A stretch of 64,000 nucleotides of DNA from Alectryocaccobium sp964389285 (GTDB lineage Bacteria; Bacillota; Clostridia; Lachnospirales; Lachnospiraceae). Each line of letters opens with the position of its first letter. Positions within the stretch are counted from its first letter, which is position 1. Of the stretch, positions 26,553-35,312 are shown one piece after another. A program made the translations under genes and the position numbers. The stretch lies in the NCBI GenBank assembly GCA_964389285.1, contig CAYMCZ010000002.1, positions 201,121 to 265,120 on the forward strand. Reading direction: 5' to 3'. A model generated the notes under the pieces. It did no database searches and was not told the origin of the DNA. It saw only the letters and a list, made by a program, of their open reading frames with translations.

Positions 26553-28013
26553 ATGCTGACATACGATTTCAAAAACCGAAAGAATCTTTCCAGATACGCA
26601 TATCTTTATCAATGCATCAAAGAAGACATTATTTCCGGAAAAATAAAAAAAGGCGAAAAGCTACCTTCAAAAAGAGCCCTTGCAAATCACCTGAATCTGG
26701 GAGTTATCACCGTTGCAAACGCCTACGCCCAGCTTTTGACCGAGGGGTATATAGAAGCAAAAGAAAAGAGAGGCTACTATGTGCTTGACCTTTCTCATTA
26801 CAAACCTCAAAAGCCCTATGCTTCCGAGACGAAAACCGAAGAAGAACTGCTGCTTTCGGAATCTTCTTACGAAGCGGATTTCTTTGCGGACTTCAAAGCC
26901 AACCGTACGGGCATACGGCATTTCCCCGCCACCAGGTGGAGCTATTACATGAGAGAAGCGCTCTCTTTGCAGGACGACTCCATGCTGAAAACCGTACCCT
27001 ATAACGGTCTTTTCAAGCTCAGGCTCGCCATCTCGCGTTATCTGCTAAGCGAAAGAGGCATGTCGGTTTCGCCTTCGCAGATTATTATCGGAGCCGGCAC
27101 TGAATACCTTTACGGCCGCCTTATACAGCTCTTCGGCAGAGCCTGTACCTTTGCCAGCGAGGAGCCGGGATATCAGAAATTTTCGGCTATATCGGGCAGC
27201 TATGGCAATCCCTGGATATATGTCCCGATCGACAATAAAGGGCTGCGGGTGGATCTTCTTGAGGAATATGGCGCCGATGTCGTACATGTTTCCCCGGCAA
27301 ATCATTTTCCTACGGGCATAGTAATGCCCGTAACGAGACGCGCCGAACTTTTCGAATGGGTAAACAGAGTCAAGAAGCGTTATATAATCGAAGATGACTA
27401 TGACAGCGAATTCAGATACAGCGGACAGCTCATATTGCCTTTGTATACCGAAGATACAAACAAAAAAGTAATCTATATGAACACCTTTTCAAAGACGCTT
27501 GTGCCTTCTCTTCGGATCAGCTATATGATTCTGCCGTCCGCCCTTATCGAACGATATGAAAAGACGCTGAGTTTTTATTCCTGCACGGTATCCAGCTTCG
27601 AGCAGTATGCCCTGGCACGCTTCATAGAAGAAGGCGAGCTCGAACGCCACATAAGCCGCATGAGAAATTATTATAAAAAACAACGAAAACTGATTCTTGA
27701 CGAGATCCACAACTCGCCCCTTTCGGAGGTTTCAAGGATTCATGAAAATAACGCGGGCACTCATTTTCTGCTTGAGATCAATACCGATCTTTCGGAAAGC
27801 GAAGTCCGCCGTCTGGGATACAAAAACAACCTCATGCTCTCGCTTTATTCGGATTACAGCAGTTCCACGGATAAAATGTTTGAGGCGTATTACGAGAGCA
27901 GTTGTATACTTGTAATCAATTATGCCGGAATAGATCCCGAAAAAGTCCCGGAAATGATCCGGCGGCTTTGCAATATTTTCATATCCGACAATACCAGAAT
28001 AATCATATTATAA
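26553..28013 (+). CDS. MocR/PdxR-type GntR regulator with aminotransferase-like domain
   Basis: The 486-aa protein has an N-terminal GntR winged helix (ISGKIKKGEKLPSKRALANH, then NLGVITVANAYAQLLTEGY). A fold-type I aminotransferase-like domain follows, with IEDDYDSEFRY and the PLP-lysine motif NTFSKTLVPSLRISYM. Family members use PLP or amino compounds as effectors. The start at 26553 (after GGGAG) removes an unlikely 52-residue N-terminal extension. It is divergent from the secondary ADH operon, which is its most likely target, though the family also autoregulates. A second MocR is at 50215. Confidence 0.88.
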   Translation: MLTYDFKNRKNLSRYAYLYQCIKEDIISGKIKKGEKLPSKRALANHLNLGVITVANAYAQLLTEGYIEAKEKRGYYVLDLSHYKPQKPYASETKTEEELLLSESSYEADFFADFKANRTGIRHFPATRWSYYMREALSLQDDSMLKTVPYNGLFKLRLAISRYLLSERGMSVSPSQIIIGAGTEYLYGRLIQLFGRACTFASEEPGYQKFSAISGSYGNPWIYVPIDNKGLRVDLLEEYGADVVHVSPANHFPTGIVMPVTRRAELFEWVNRVKKRYIIEDDYDSEFRYSGQLILPLYTEDTNKKVIYMNTFSKTLVPSLRISYMILPSALIERYEKTLSFYSCTVSSFEQYALARFIEEGELERHISRMRNYYKKQRKLILDEIHNSPLSEVSRIHENNAGTHFLLEINTDLSESEVRRLGYKNNLMLSLYSDYSSSTDKMFEAYYESSCILVINYAGIDPEKVPEMIRRLCNIFISDNTRIIIL

Positions 28014-28127
28014 TAGAACCAGCGGACAATATGGCTTTATAAATGCATATCTTTTTTAAAAAAGCTGTGCATTTTCCTGTCAACGTGGTAAAATGACGCA
28101 CAAATGCAATTATCAGGAAAAATTATT

Positions 28128-29306
28128 ATGAAAACGAACAAAAAACAACTCATTATCCTGCTTATAGTCATCGCTGCGGCCGCAATTGCCGTTACGGCGG
28201 CGCTGAAAGGCGGAAAACCTTCCGGTAAAGCGTCTTCCGAAAGCATACCCGTGATAAGTGTAAGTTCTCTTTCAGACGGTACCTCCGCGTCGCAGGATCG
28301 TTACGGCGGTATACTGGAAACCCAAAAAAAAGAAACAATAAAGCTGGACTCCGACAAAACCGTGAAAGAAATATCCGTCAAAGAAGGCGATCACGTTAAA
28401 GCCGGAGATATTCTGTTTTCATATGATACACAGAGCATGGAACTGGAAATGCAGCAAAAACAGATAGAGATGGAAAAACTGGATATTCAGATATCCGGCT
28501 GCAACGACCAGATCTCCCAGCTCAAATCCCAGCTTGACTCCGGTTCATTGTCGGCGTCAGAAAGACTTGATTATACTTCCCAGATGCTGGAAGCCCAGAC
28601 GAACGCAGCCCAGTATGAGTATGACAAAAAAACAAAAGCCTCCCAGATTGCCAAACTTGAGGATTCCATAAAAAACGCCTCAGTCAGAACCTCGATGAAC
28701 GGAACCGTAGAGCATCTTTATGATCTTGAAAGTCTTTCTGACAGTAATCCCGTTTTTATGGAAATCGTCGCCGACGGCGACCTCAGGGTGAAAGGGACAA
28801 TCTCGGAACAGGATATTATGAACATAGAACAGGACATGGATGTAATCGTCAGGTCGCGTTCCGACGCTTCAAAGACATGGAAAGGGAAGATTTCGCTTAT
28901 TGAAACAAAACCCGTCTCGGACGAAAACAGAACCGATACCGTCTACATGGGTATGGATTCCGACAATTCCTCCTCCGCTTCCAAATACGCGTTTTACGTG
29001 GATCTCGAATCAACCGACGGGCTTCTTTTAGGTCAGCATGTGACGATAGAGAAAAGCAGTCCCGCGGGTCCTGACGCAGACGCAATATACCTCCCGGACG
29101 GATATGTATTTTTTGAAAATGATCTGCCGTATGTCTGGGCCGCAAAAGAAATAGGGGACGGCCTTGAAAAACGCGGCATCACACTGGGAGAGACGGACGG
29201 GGATTCAATGATGTATGAAATAACCTCGAATCTTTCGGCCGAAGAATATGTCGCATGGCCGGATGACGACTGCAAAGAAGGCGCGGCGACGGTTTCAGGC
29301 AACTGA
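28128..29306 (+). CDS. ABC exporter adaptor (HlyD/MacA-like membrane fusion protein)
   Basis: The 392-aa protein has one N-terminal membrane anchor (LIILLIVIAAAAIAVTAAL). A biotinyl-lipoyl-like half follows (VKEGDHVKAGDILFSYD), then a coiled-coil hairpin of about 90 residues rich in Gln/Lys/Glu and the returning half (NGTVEHLYDL). This is the layout of periplasmic-type adaptors of MacAB systems; in Gram-positives these work with MacB-like exporters of peptides or drugs. The start at 28128 follows AGGA. It is the first of four genes reading adaptor, ATPase, adaptor, permease. Confidence 0.85.
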   Translation: MKTNKKQLIILLIVIAAAAIAVTAALKGGKPSGKASSESIPVISVSSLSDGTSASQDRYGGILETQKKETIKLDSDKTVKEISVKEGDHVKAGDILFSYDTQSMELEMQQKQIEMEKLDIQISGCNDQISQLKSQLDSGSLSASERLDYTSQMLEAQTNAAQYEYDKKTKASQIAKLEDSIKNASVRTSMNGTVEHLYDLESLSDSNPVFMEIVADGDLRVKGTISEQDIMNIEQDMDVIVRSRSDASKTWKGKISLIETKPVSDENRTDTVYMGMDSDNSSSASKYAFYVDLESTDGLLLGQHVTIEKSSPAGPDADAIYLPDGYVFFENDLPYVWAAKEIGDGLEKRGITLGETDGDSMMYEITSNLSAEEYVAWPDDDCKEGAATVSGN

Positions 29307-29321
29307 TGCCGGAGGATTATT

Positions 29322-30002
29322 ATGCTTAAACTTCAAAACATATATAAAAACTACGGAGAGGGTGATCTGGAAGTCCCTGTGCTTTTTGACATTAATTTCA
29401 ATGTTGAAAAGGGCGAATATGTTACTATAATGGGCCCTTCGGGATCAGGAAAATCTACTCTCATGAATATCATAGGCTGCCTGGATGTTCCCACCTCGGG
29501 AACATATACGCTGGACGGTGTAAATATTTCGGTTCAAAGCGAAGACGCCCTTTCCGAGATACGAAACAAAATGATCGGCTTCGTCTTTCAGAACTTCAAC
29601 CTGCTGCCCAGGGAAACCGCCCTTGAAAACGTGGCCCTTCCGATGCTGTATGCAAACATCCGAAAAAAAGACAGAATCCAAAGAGCAAAAGACGCCCTTG
29701 CCATGGTGGGACTCGAAGATCGGTGCGATTTTTTTCCGACTCAGCTTTCGGGCGGTCAGAAACAAAGGGTTGCGATTGCACGCGCAATGGTGATGAACCC
29801 TCCGATTTTGCTGGCCGATGAACCTACGGGAGCACTGGACCGTTCTTCCGGCGAGCAGGTTATGGATATTTTTAAAAGATTAAATAATGACGGCGTTACC
29901 ATCATAATGATAACTCACGACCCGGAAATCGCCTCGCACGCAAGGCGCAGGGTTCTGATACGGGACGGACGCCTTTTCGCTCAGGGAGACGGCAATGAAT
30001 AA
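29322..30002 (+). CDS. MacB/LolD-type ABC transporter ATP-binding protein
   Basis: The 226-aa ATPase has Walker A GPSGSGKSTLMNI, Q-loop FVFQNFNLLPRETA, signature LSGGQKQRVAIARAM, Walker B ILLADEPTGALD and the switch His in ITHDPEIA. The sequence belongs to the lipoprotein/macrolide exporter class. It starts 15 bp after the first adaptor and overlaps the second adaptor by 8 bp, indicating tight coupling. Confidence 0.95.
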   Translation: MLKLQNIYKNYGEGDLEVPVLFDINFNVEKGEYVTIMGPSGSGKSTLMNIIGCLDVPTSGTYTLDGVNISVQSEDALSEIRNKMIGFVFQNFNLLPRETALENVALPMLYANIRKKDRIQRAKDALAMVGLEDRCDFFPTQLSGGQKQRVAIARAMVMNPPILLADEPTGALDRSSGEQVMDIFKRLNNDGVTIIMITHDPEIASHARRRVLIRDGRLFAQGDGNE

Positions 30003-31788
30003 CGCTTTAAGAAAAAAACTTAAAAAAATATTGCTGCCGACAGTTATAGCGGCCGGTGCGGCAATTGCCGCAGTCCTTGTCATTACGAAATTCATTCTTG
30101 CCGAAAAGGTAAGCGTATATCCCGTAAGCACCGTTAACGAAAGCTATTTTTCAGACAGCTCATCACTGAACGCCAAAGTCACCGACTCCCGTGTTCAGAA
30201 CGTGATGCTGGGCAAGTCGCCGGTTGAGTCCGTAAACGTAAAAGAAGGACAGGAAGTCAAAAAAGGCGACGTGCTTATGAAATATGATGAAGAAGCCTTT
30301 AAGCTCGTTCTCAAATCGGACGAAGCTCAAATCGCCTCGCTTGAGAGCCGGATAGCCTCTACCGAGGCCAAGATCCAAAAATACAGATCGCTTCAGCCCT
30401 CGGAAAACGCCCCTGAAAGCACCGAAACTGTCATCCATCACGAAGCGCCGCCCGTTGATACGCTCTCAGTGATAAACGAAAATACCTCTCCTTCCGAATC
30501 GGGCGGGGACTGTGACGAAATTTTTTACTGCGATACGGATACCTTGGTAACGGCAAATAAACTGAAATCCATGGCAGAAAAAAAGACGACCGCCGAATTC
30601 AGGATATATCAGGACAGATCCGTCATGGCAAGCTGGATCGTGGACGGAAGAACCCTCTCTTCTTCCGCCGGTTTGCAAAGGACAAACCTGACAGTGCTTA
30701 CCTCCTTTAATACCTTTAAATACGCGCCTGACAATTCAGACGTCACGCCCACCCCGGATCCGACCGTTACCCCGGATCCGACCGTTACACCCGATCCTAC
30801 CGTTACGCCTACAGTCTCTCCCGACCCGACCGTTACACCCGATCCGACGATTACTCCAACGCCGGAGCCTGAGCCTGTTTTTCAGGACTGGTATATCACG
30901 GACGGAGTGACATTCAACGGCGACGGCACCGTTTCGGTAGATTTTTCCGTAAAACACTACGGCATCCTTATAAGCGTGATCCCCGAACCTGCCGACTGGG
31001 ATGAAATAATCCCGAACGACCCGGATTACGGAATCGACGATGAAAATTATGTTCACACCAAAGCCGAACTGGCTGCCATGATAAAAGAAGCCGAAAACTC
31101 CCTCGAAGAACAGAAACTGGATCTGAAATCAGCCGAGATAAAATTGAAACAGGATCGGCTTGTCACCGAATCAGGCGAAGTTAAAGCATTATTTAACGGC
31201 ATCGTAACCGAACTCAAAGACATATCCGACGCTCAGGAAGGTGATAAAATCATCTCATTGAGTGCCGAAGAGAATTATACGGTAACGGCTTACATAAGCG
31301 AATACGGCATTTCCGATATTTCGGAGGGAGATAAATTAAACGTGACATTTTTCACCCTCGGCAGTGATACCTCTGCCACCGTGGTTGAAATTTCGACCGA
31401 GCCCGTATCAGGCAATCAATACGGCGGCTCCGGCAATCCGAACGCTTCTTATTATCCCGTTATCGCAGCCATAGACGATAAAACGCTTCAGCTCAAGGGC
31501 GACGAACCTTGCACCGCCTCCCTTGATAGCGATGCGTCCGGCTCGAAATCCATTATCATTCCTATCATGTATGTACGTTCCGACGAATCGGGAAGCTACT
31601 GTATGACAGCCGATGAAACAGATCATCTGAAGCGGACGCCCGTGGAAACAGGCCGGACTTATTACGGATATTATGTTGAAATAAAAAACGGCCTCAATCC
31701 TGACGATTTGATCGCGTTTCCATACGGAACCAACGTCACTTCCGGCGTCTCCGTAAGCAAATCCGATTACCCCGACTTCTTCTATTAA
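29995..31788 (+). CDS. Second ABC exporter adaptor with a TPDPTV-repeat insert
   Basis: The 597-aa protein has an N-terminal anchor (IAAGAAIAAVLVITKFILA), a lipoyl-like half (VNVKEGQEVKKGDVLMKYDE), a first coiled-coil helix, then an insert of roughly 190-200 residues. A second helix (AMIKEAENSLEEQKLDLKSA) and the second lipoyl half (VKALFNGIVTEL) follow. The insert contains a Thr/Pro/Asp-rich repeat (TPDPTV units, about residues 251-293) that looks like an extracellular spacer between two small domains. Ordinary adaptors are about 400 aa. Its function is inferred from operon and fold only. Confidence 0.8.
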   Translation: MNNALRKKLKKILLPTVIAAGAAIAAVLVITKFILAEKVSVYPVSTVNESYFSDSSSLNAKVTDSRVQNVMLGKSPVESVNVKEGQEVKKGDVLMKYDEEAFKLVLKSDEAQIASLESRIASTEAKIQKYRSLQPSENAPESTETVIHHEAPPVDTLSVINENTSPSESGGDCDEIFYCDTDTLVTANKLKSMAEKKTTAEFRIYQDRSVMASWIVDGRTLSSSAGLQRTNLTVLTSFNTFKYAPDNSDVTPTPDPTVTPDPTVTPDPTVTPTVSPDPTVTPDPTITPTPEPEPVFQDWYITDGVTFNGDGTVSVDFSVKHYGILISVIPEPADWDEIIPNDPDYGIDDENYVHTKAELAAMIKEAENSLEEQKLDLKSAEIKLKQDRLVTESGEVKALFNGIVTELKDISDAQEGDKIISLSAEENYTVTAYISEYGISDISEGDKLNVTFFTLGSDTSATVVEISTEPVSGNQYGGSGNPNASYYPVIAAIDDKTLQLKGDEPCTASLDSDASGSKSIIIPIMYVRSDESGSYCMTADETDHLKRTPVETGRTYYGYYVEIKNGLNPDDLIAFPYGTNVTSGVSVSKSDYPDFFY

Positions 31789-31820
31789 ACAAACAGGCCG
31801 AACATGAAAGGACATTAAAA

Positions 31821-33080
31821 ATGACGGAAAATATCAGATTATCTTTGAGAGGTATAAAAAGTCATAAATTAAGATCTTTTCTGACAATGCTTGGTATCAT
31901 TATCGGCATTGCCGCGATTATCGCGATTGTCTCTATCATTAAAGGCACCAACAAACAGATAGAGGATAACCTGATCGGCGACGGAACGCATACGGTCACC
32001 ATCAGCCTTTATCAGGACGGCTGGGAATATGATGCAGGCTGGGAAGGCGTTCCCGAAGGTATTAAGGCTTTCGACCATTCGATCACGGAGGAATTAAAAA
32101 CCCTCGAAAATGTGGAAAAAGTCAGTATGTACAGAAGCCGCGGCGGCGGAAGCTCCGGCGCCTGGTATAAAGAAGCCGATATGTCAGGCTGTCAGATCAT
32201 AGGCGCGGATGCGGATTATATAGACACCAAGGGATTTCAGATCATAAAAGGGCGCGGACTCACAGAAAACGACATTAAAAACAACCGCAAGGTGTGCGTC
32301 ATAGACAGCACCGCGAAAAACAATGCGTTTTCGGGTTCCGATCCCGTCGGAGAAACGATAGATATTTCCGGTACGCCTTTCGTCATAGTCGGTGTCGCTG
32401 CCAAAAAATCGGCATTTCAGCCCGTAATCAACTCCATTGAAGATTATTATACGTACTCTCAAACTTCTACAGGCTGCATAATCGTCCCCATAGAGACATG
32501 GCCGGTCATGTACAGCTATGATGAACCGCAGTCATTTATTATCAAGGCTTCATCCGTAGACAAAATGACCACCGTAGGAAAAACCGCCGCCGACCTGCTT
32601 AATGAAAAGCAGAATCTGACAGCGGATTCGAAACTCGTGTATAAAAGCAATGATCTGGCGGGTGAAGCCGCAAAACTCCAGCAGCTTTCGTCTTCCACCA
32701 ATATAATGCTGATCGGAATCGCCCTTATTTCCCTGATCGTAGGGGGTATCGGCGTTATGAATATTATGCTTGTATCAGTTACGGAACGCACAAGAGAAAT
32801 AGGACTGAAAAAAGCAATCGGCGCCAAAAAACGCGCCATACGCAGCCAGTTTCTGACAGAAGCCGCTCTTTTGAGCGTTTTCGGCGGAATACTCGGCATA
32901 ATCGCGGGTATCATTTTGGCAAAGATTATTTCCTTTGCCGCGTCGGTGCCTACCGCCATCAGCATACCTGCCATATTGATATCCGTGGTCTTTTCCATGG
33001 TTATCGGTATCGTGTTCGGACTCGTGCCGCCCGCCAAAGCTTCCGACTTAAACCCTATAGACGCCCTGCGTTATGAATAA
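31821..33080 (+). CDS. MacB/FtsX-type ABC transporter permease
   Basis: The 419-aa permease has the MacB layout: one N-terminal membrane helix after RSFLTMLGIIIGIAAIIAIVS, a large extracytoplasmic MacB-type domain, then three C-terminal helices. VGGIGVMNIMLVSVTERTRE and IGLKKAIGAKKRAIRSQFL mark the FtsX coupling region. It ends with LNPIDALRYE, the common MacB C-terminus. It completes the exporter unit with the ATPase and the two adaptors. It is convergent with CapA with only 2 bp between the stops. Confidence 0.93.
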   Translation: MTENIRLSLRGIKSHKLRSFLTMLGIIIGIAAIIAIVSIIKGTNKQIEDNLIGDGTHTVTISLYQDGWEYDAGWEGVPEGIKAFDHSITEELKTLENVEKVSMYRSRGGGSSGAWYKEADMSGCQIIGADADYIDTKGFQIIKGRGLTENDIKNNRKVCVIDSTAKNNAFSGSDPVGETIDISGTPFVIVGVAAKKSAFQPVINSIEDYYTYSQTSTGCIIVPIETWPVMYSYDEPQSFIIKASSVDKMTTVGKTAADLLNEKQNLTADSKLVYKSNDLAGEAAKLQQLSSSTNIMLIGIALISLIVGGIGVMNIMLVSVTERTREIGLKKAIGAKKRAIRSQFLTEAALLSVFGGILGIIAGIILAKIISFAASVPTAISIPAILISVVFSMVIGIVFGLVPPAKASDLNPIDALRYE

Positions 33081-33082
33081 TT

Positions 33083-34306
33083 TCACATGCTGCTGTAGGA
33101 ATTAAACATCGACCACAGCATTTCCGTCGAAATGTTCATGTTATGCAATTCGCATAAATAGTCGTCATAGTCAGCCAGTCTGAATACCGAAGATCTCATC
33201 GGATCGCTTTCGTGGGTTACAAGCGGCTCAAAACCGTATGAAGTTATACTGCAGCCGTCAGCCGTCTTTGTGACGGTAAAGGTCGCCGCGCCGCCCAGGA
33301 TGGTATCCAGCTCGGTCTGCCCGGAGACAAAATTTCCCACGGAATAAAACACAAGCATATCATGTCCCGCGCCGTCGCTGATCATTTCATAAGGTTCGAC
33401 AACGTGCGGATGAGCGCCTACGACCACATCCGCCCCGCTTTCATAAAACACCTGCGTCCAGTAACGCTGCTGGTCATTTACATATATTGAATATTCATCG
33501 CCCCAGTGCGGAAATACCAGCACCACGTCGGCATCCGCCGCTGCAAGCGCTATGTCCTCTCTTATTCTCGCCTCATCATTTAAAAGATGCACCATGTTCG
33601 GGTTTTCGTCCGGCATGGGACGGTCGTTGCACCCGTATGTATAATTCAGAATTGCGCAGCGAATCCCGTTTTGTTCGTAAATCACATAAGGAATATAGTC
33701 CGTCTGAGCCGAACTCTGCGTCCCCGCATGAGCAAGGCCATGAGAATCATAGTAGCTTATCGTGCTGTCAACCCCGTAAACCCATTTGTCCAGTGAATGA
33801 TTGCTCGCACACAAAAATATATCAAACCCCGCATCAACGGATGCATCAGCAACGCCGTAAGGGGTTCCGAAATCCGGGTATCCGGTGAATTCTGCGGGGT
33901 CTTCCACCAGAGGCGTTTCCTGATTTACAACCGCCACGTCAAAAAGCTGTATATACCAGGCAATATTTTCATACATATAATGCCAATCTCCGCCCAAAGC
34001 CATGCCATAATCAATCATGCTTTGATGCGTCAGATTATCTCCCACACAAATAAAACTGAGCGACACCGGCTCATAATATGGCGTCACTTCCGGAGCGGGT
34101 ATGACTTCCGCTTCCGCGGAATCCTGAACGACTTCCGAAATATTTTCAGAAATAAGGCTGCTCAATTCCAGCGGTTCTTCAGATACGGAAACACTCTGTG
34201 AACCGGGCGACTGCTCTTCTTCGCTGCCGCAGCCTGATACCGCGGCAAGGCACAGTACCGAAAGCAGACATAATGCCGATATTCTTTTCATACTGTTTGC
34301 CGGCAC
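33083..34306 (-). CDS. CapA-family lipoprotein (metallophosphatase fold)
   Basis: The product has a lipoprotein signal (ISALCLLSVLCLAAVSGCG) with the lipobox Cys, then an acidic/Ser-rich linker. A CapA domain follows with SFICVGDNLTHQSMID, NQETPLVEDP, CASNHSLDKWVYG and PHWGDEY...GAHPHVVEPYEMI. CapA relatives act in poly-gamma-glutamate capsule synthesis or anchoring, but no capB/capC is nearby. The first in-frame start is GTG at 34306; ATG at 34291 is an alternative. An AAGGAG occurs about 22 bases upstream, farther than usual, so the start is uncertain. Confidence 0.85.
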   Translation of the reverse strand: MPANSMKRISALCLLSVLCLAAVSGCGSEEEQSPGSQSVSVSEEPLELSSLISENISEVVQDSAEAEVIPAPEVTPYYEPVSLSFICVGDNLTHQSMIDYGMALGGDWHYMYENIAWYIQLFDVAVVNQETPLVEDPAEFTGYPDFGTPYGVADASVDAGFDIFLCASNHSLDKWVYGVDSTISYYDSHGLAHAGTQSSAQTDYIPYVIYEQNGIRCAILNYTYGCNDRPMPDENPNMVHLLNDEARIREDIALAAADADVVLVFPHWGDEYSIYVNDQQRYWTQVFYESGADVVVGAHPHVVEPYEMISDGAGHDMLVFYSVGNFVSGQTELDTILGGAATFTVTKTADGCSITSYGFEPLVTHESDPMRSSVFRLADYDDYLCELHNMNISTEMLWSMFNSYSSM

Positions 34307-34348
34307 AATAATTGCTTATACGCGCCGTTCTCCTTTGTTGATGACAAG

Positions 34349-34377
34349 AGTATGACAAAATAACGCTTCAATGTCAA
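34349..34377 (-). promoter_or_regulatory. Promoter candidate for the CapA gene
   Basis: On the minus strand a perfect TTGACA (34377-34372) and CATACT (34354-34349) have 17-base spacing. Transcription would start about 40 bases before the GTG. Confidence 0.55.
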
Positions 34378-34424
34378 TCAAAAAGTAACGCTTCCCTCTC
34401 ATTTATTATAATCACGGAAGCGAA

Positions 34425-34905
34425 GCAAGCGCGACGTGTTCCATGCGGTTTTCTTTTTATTTTTACGCAAAATAATTAATGAACAACAGTTATAAAACAA
34501 TTAATGAACATCCGTGGTTTATATATGGCGGCGCGGTCGTTATGTCTTTCGCAAAACACATCCCTCGCAGCAGTCGCCTCGCTTGAAGCTCCTGCCGCTC
34601 ATTCTCAGAGCCGCCCGGGTATCGCTCAAAGAGAACAGAATTTTCCTGATGAAAACCCGTTCTCTTTCGCTCGAAAAATTATCCCGATAAAATTTTTCGC
34701 CCCGGGCTTTGTCTTCGCTTTCGCGGGGAGCTTTCCAAACTCGGCTCCAATGACTGCGCGGGTTGTGTTTTGCATGAATAACGGCCTGCGCCTCCTGATA
34801 TTGCTCTGAAAAAACATTTGACGGCAGGCAGTCACGGATTTCAAATTCAACCGCAAAAATCAGTGCTTTTTTTGACGTATATTAAAAAAGAAAACACGCA
34901 GTAAT
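34425..34905. repeat. Palindromic repeat family 2, copy 1 (left of trp operon)
   Basis: This noncoding segment fills most of the gap between CapA and the trp leader. GTTTTCTTTTTAT near 34448 is complementary to ATTAAAAAAGAAAAC near 34882. Inside, GGCGGCGCGGTCGTTATG (34528) has an imperfect inverted partner at 34763-34796. The core has two exact 9-bp inverted repeats: AAAGAGAAC/GTTCTCTTT at 34628 and 34659, and CGAAAAATT/AATTTTTCG at 34672 and 34691. Large parts recur at 41733-42135 downstream of the trp operon, and shorter parts at 43249. No credible gene was found in it. Confidence 0.8.
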
Positions 34906-34926
34906 TGCCGCCTTTTTAAAAAATGC

Positions 34927-34955
34927 TTGACATGCGGATGAGTCTGATCTATAAT
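34927..34955 (+). promoter_or_regulatory. Consensus promoter of the trp operon
   Basis: TTGACA (34927-34932) and TATAAT (34950-34955) are both perfect and separated by 17 bases. Transcription should start near 34962, at the beginning of the T-box leader. Confidence 0.85.
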
Positions 34956-34961
34956 CGGACC

Positions 34962-35268
34962 AAATTTAATAAATCAAACCGTTGACGCGGAGATAACGGC
35001 AATCATGCCTTTACAGAGAGTCCGGGATGCTGAGAACCGGGTGAGAAACAAGTTGTCAAATGGACCGCTGAGGGCGCAGTCAAAAGAAAAACCTTTTTCC
35101 GAGTATTCTGCGACGTTGAAGGCAGACGTTATTTGCCGGGGATATGCTGGTATCCCGCTAAGCGCACGGGTCGTTCCGTGAATTCAAGGTGGCACCGCGG
35201 ATAGTGTCTTATTATCTGATTACTTATTCGTCCTTGACAGAAAAAGATTCTGTCAGGGGCGTTTTTTT
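34962..35268 (+). promoter_or_regulatory. T-box riboswitch, tryptophan specifier
   Basis: A leader of about 300 nt contains the Stem I elements CAGAGAG, CCGGGATGCTGAGAACCGGG and GTGAGAAACAAG. The specifier loop contains TGG (35061-35063, a Trp codon) in CAAATGGACCGCTGAG. The T-box sequence AAGGTGGCACCGCGG (35186-35200) pairs with the uncharged tRNA acceptor end. It is followed by a terminator hairpin. Uncharged tRNA-Trp would stabilise the antiterminator and allow transcription of trpEGDCFBA. Confidence 0.95.
35231..35268 (+). terminator. Leader terminator of the trp T-box
   Basis: CCTTGACAGAA-AAAGA-TTCTGTCAGGGG forms a stable hairpin, followed by GCG and a run of seven T. It lies between the T-box motif and trpE. 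Confidence 0.9.
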
Positions 35269-35312
35269 ATTCCCCGGACAGAGCGTCAAAAATATTATTT
35301 CGGAGGTGTTAA

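Noticed and set aside
34504..34856. Short frames in the CapA-trp gap
   Set aside because: They lie in palindromic repeat DNA, run on both strands, and lack ribosome binding sites; better explained as noncoding repeat.
35000..35070. Other codons in the T-box Stem I considered as specifier
   Set aside because: The TGG lies at the expected place before CGCTGAG and fits the trp genes downstream.
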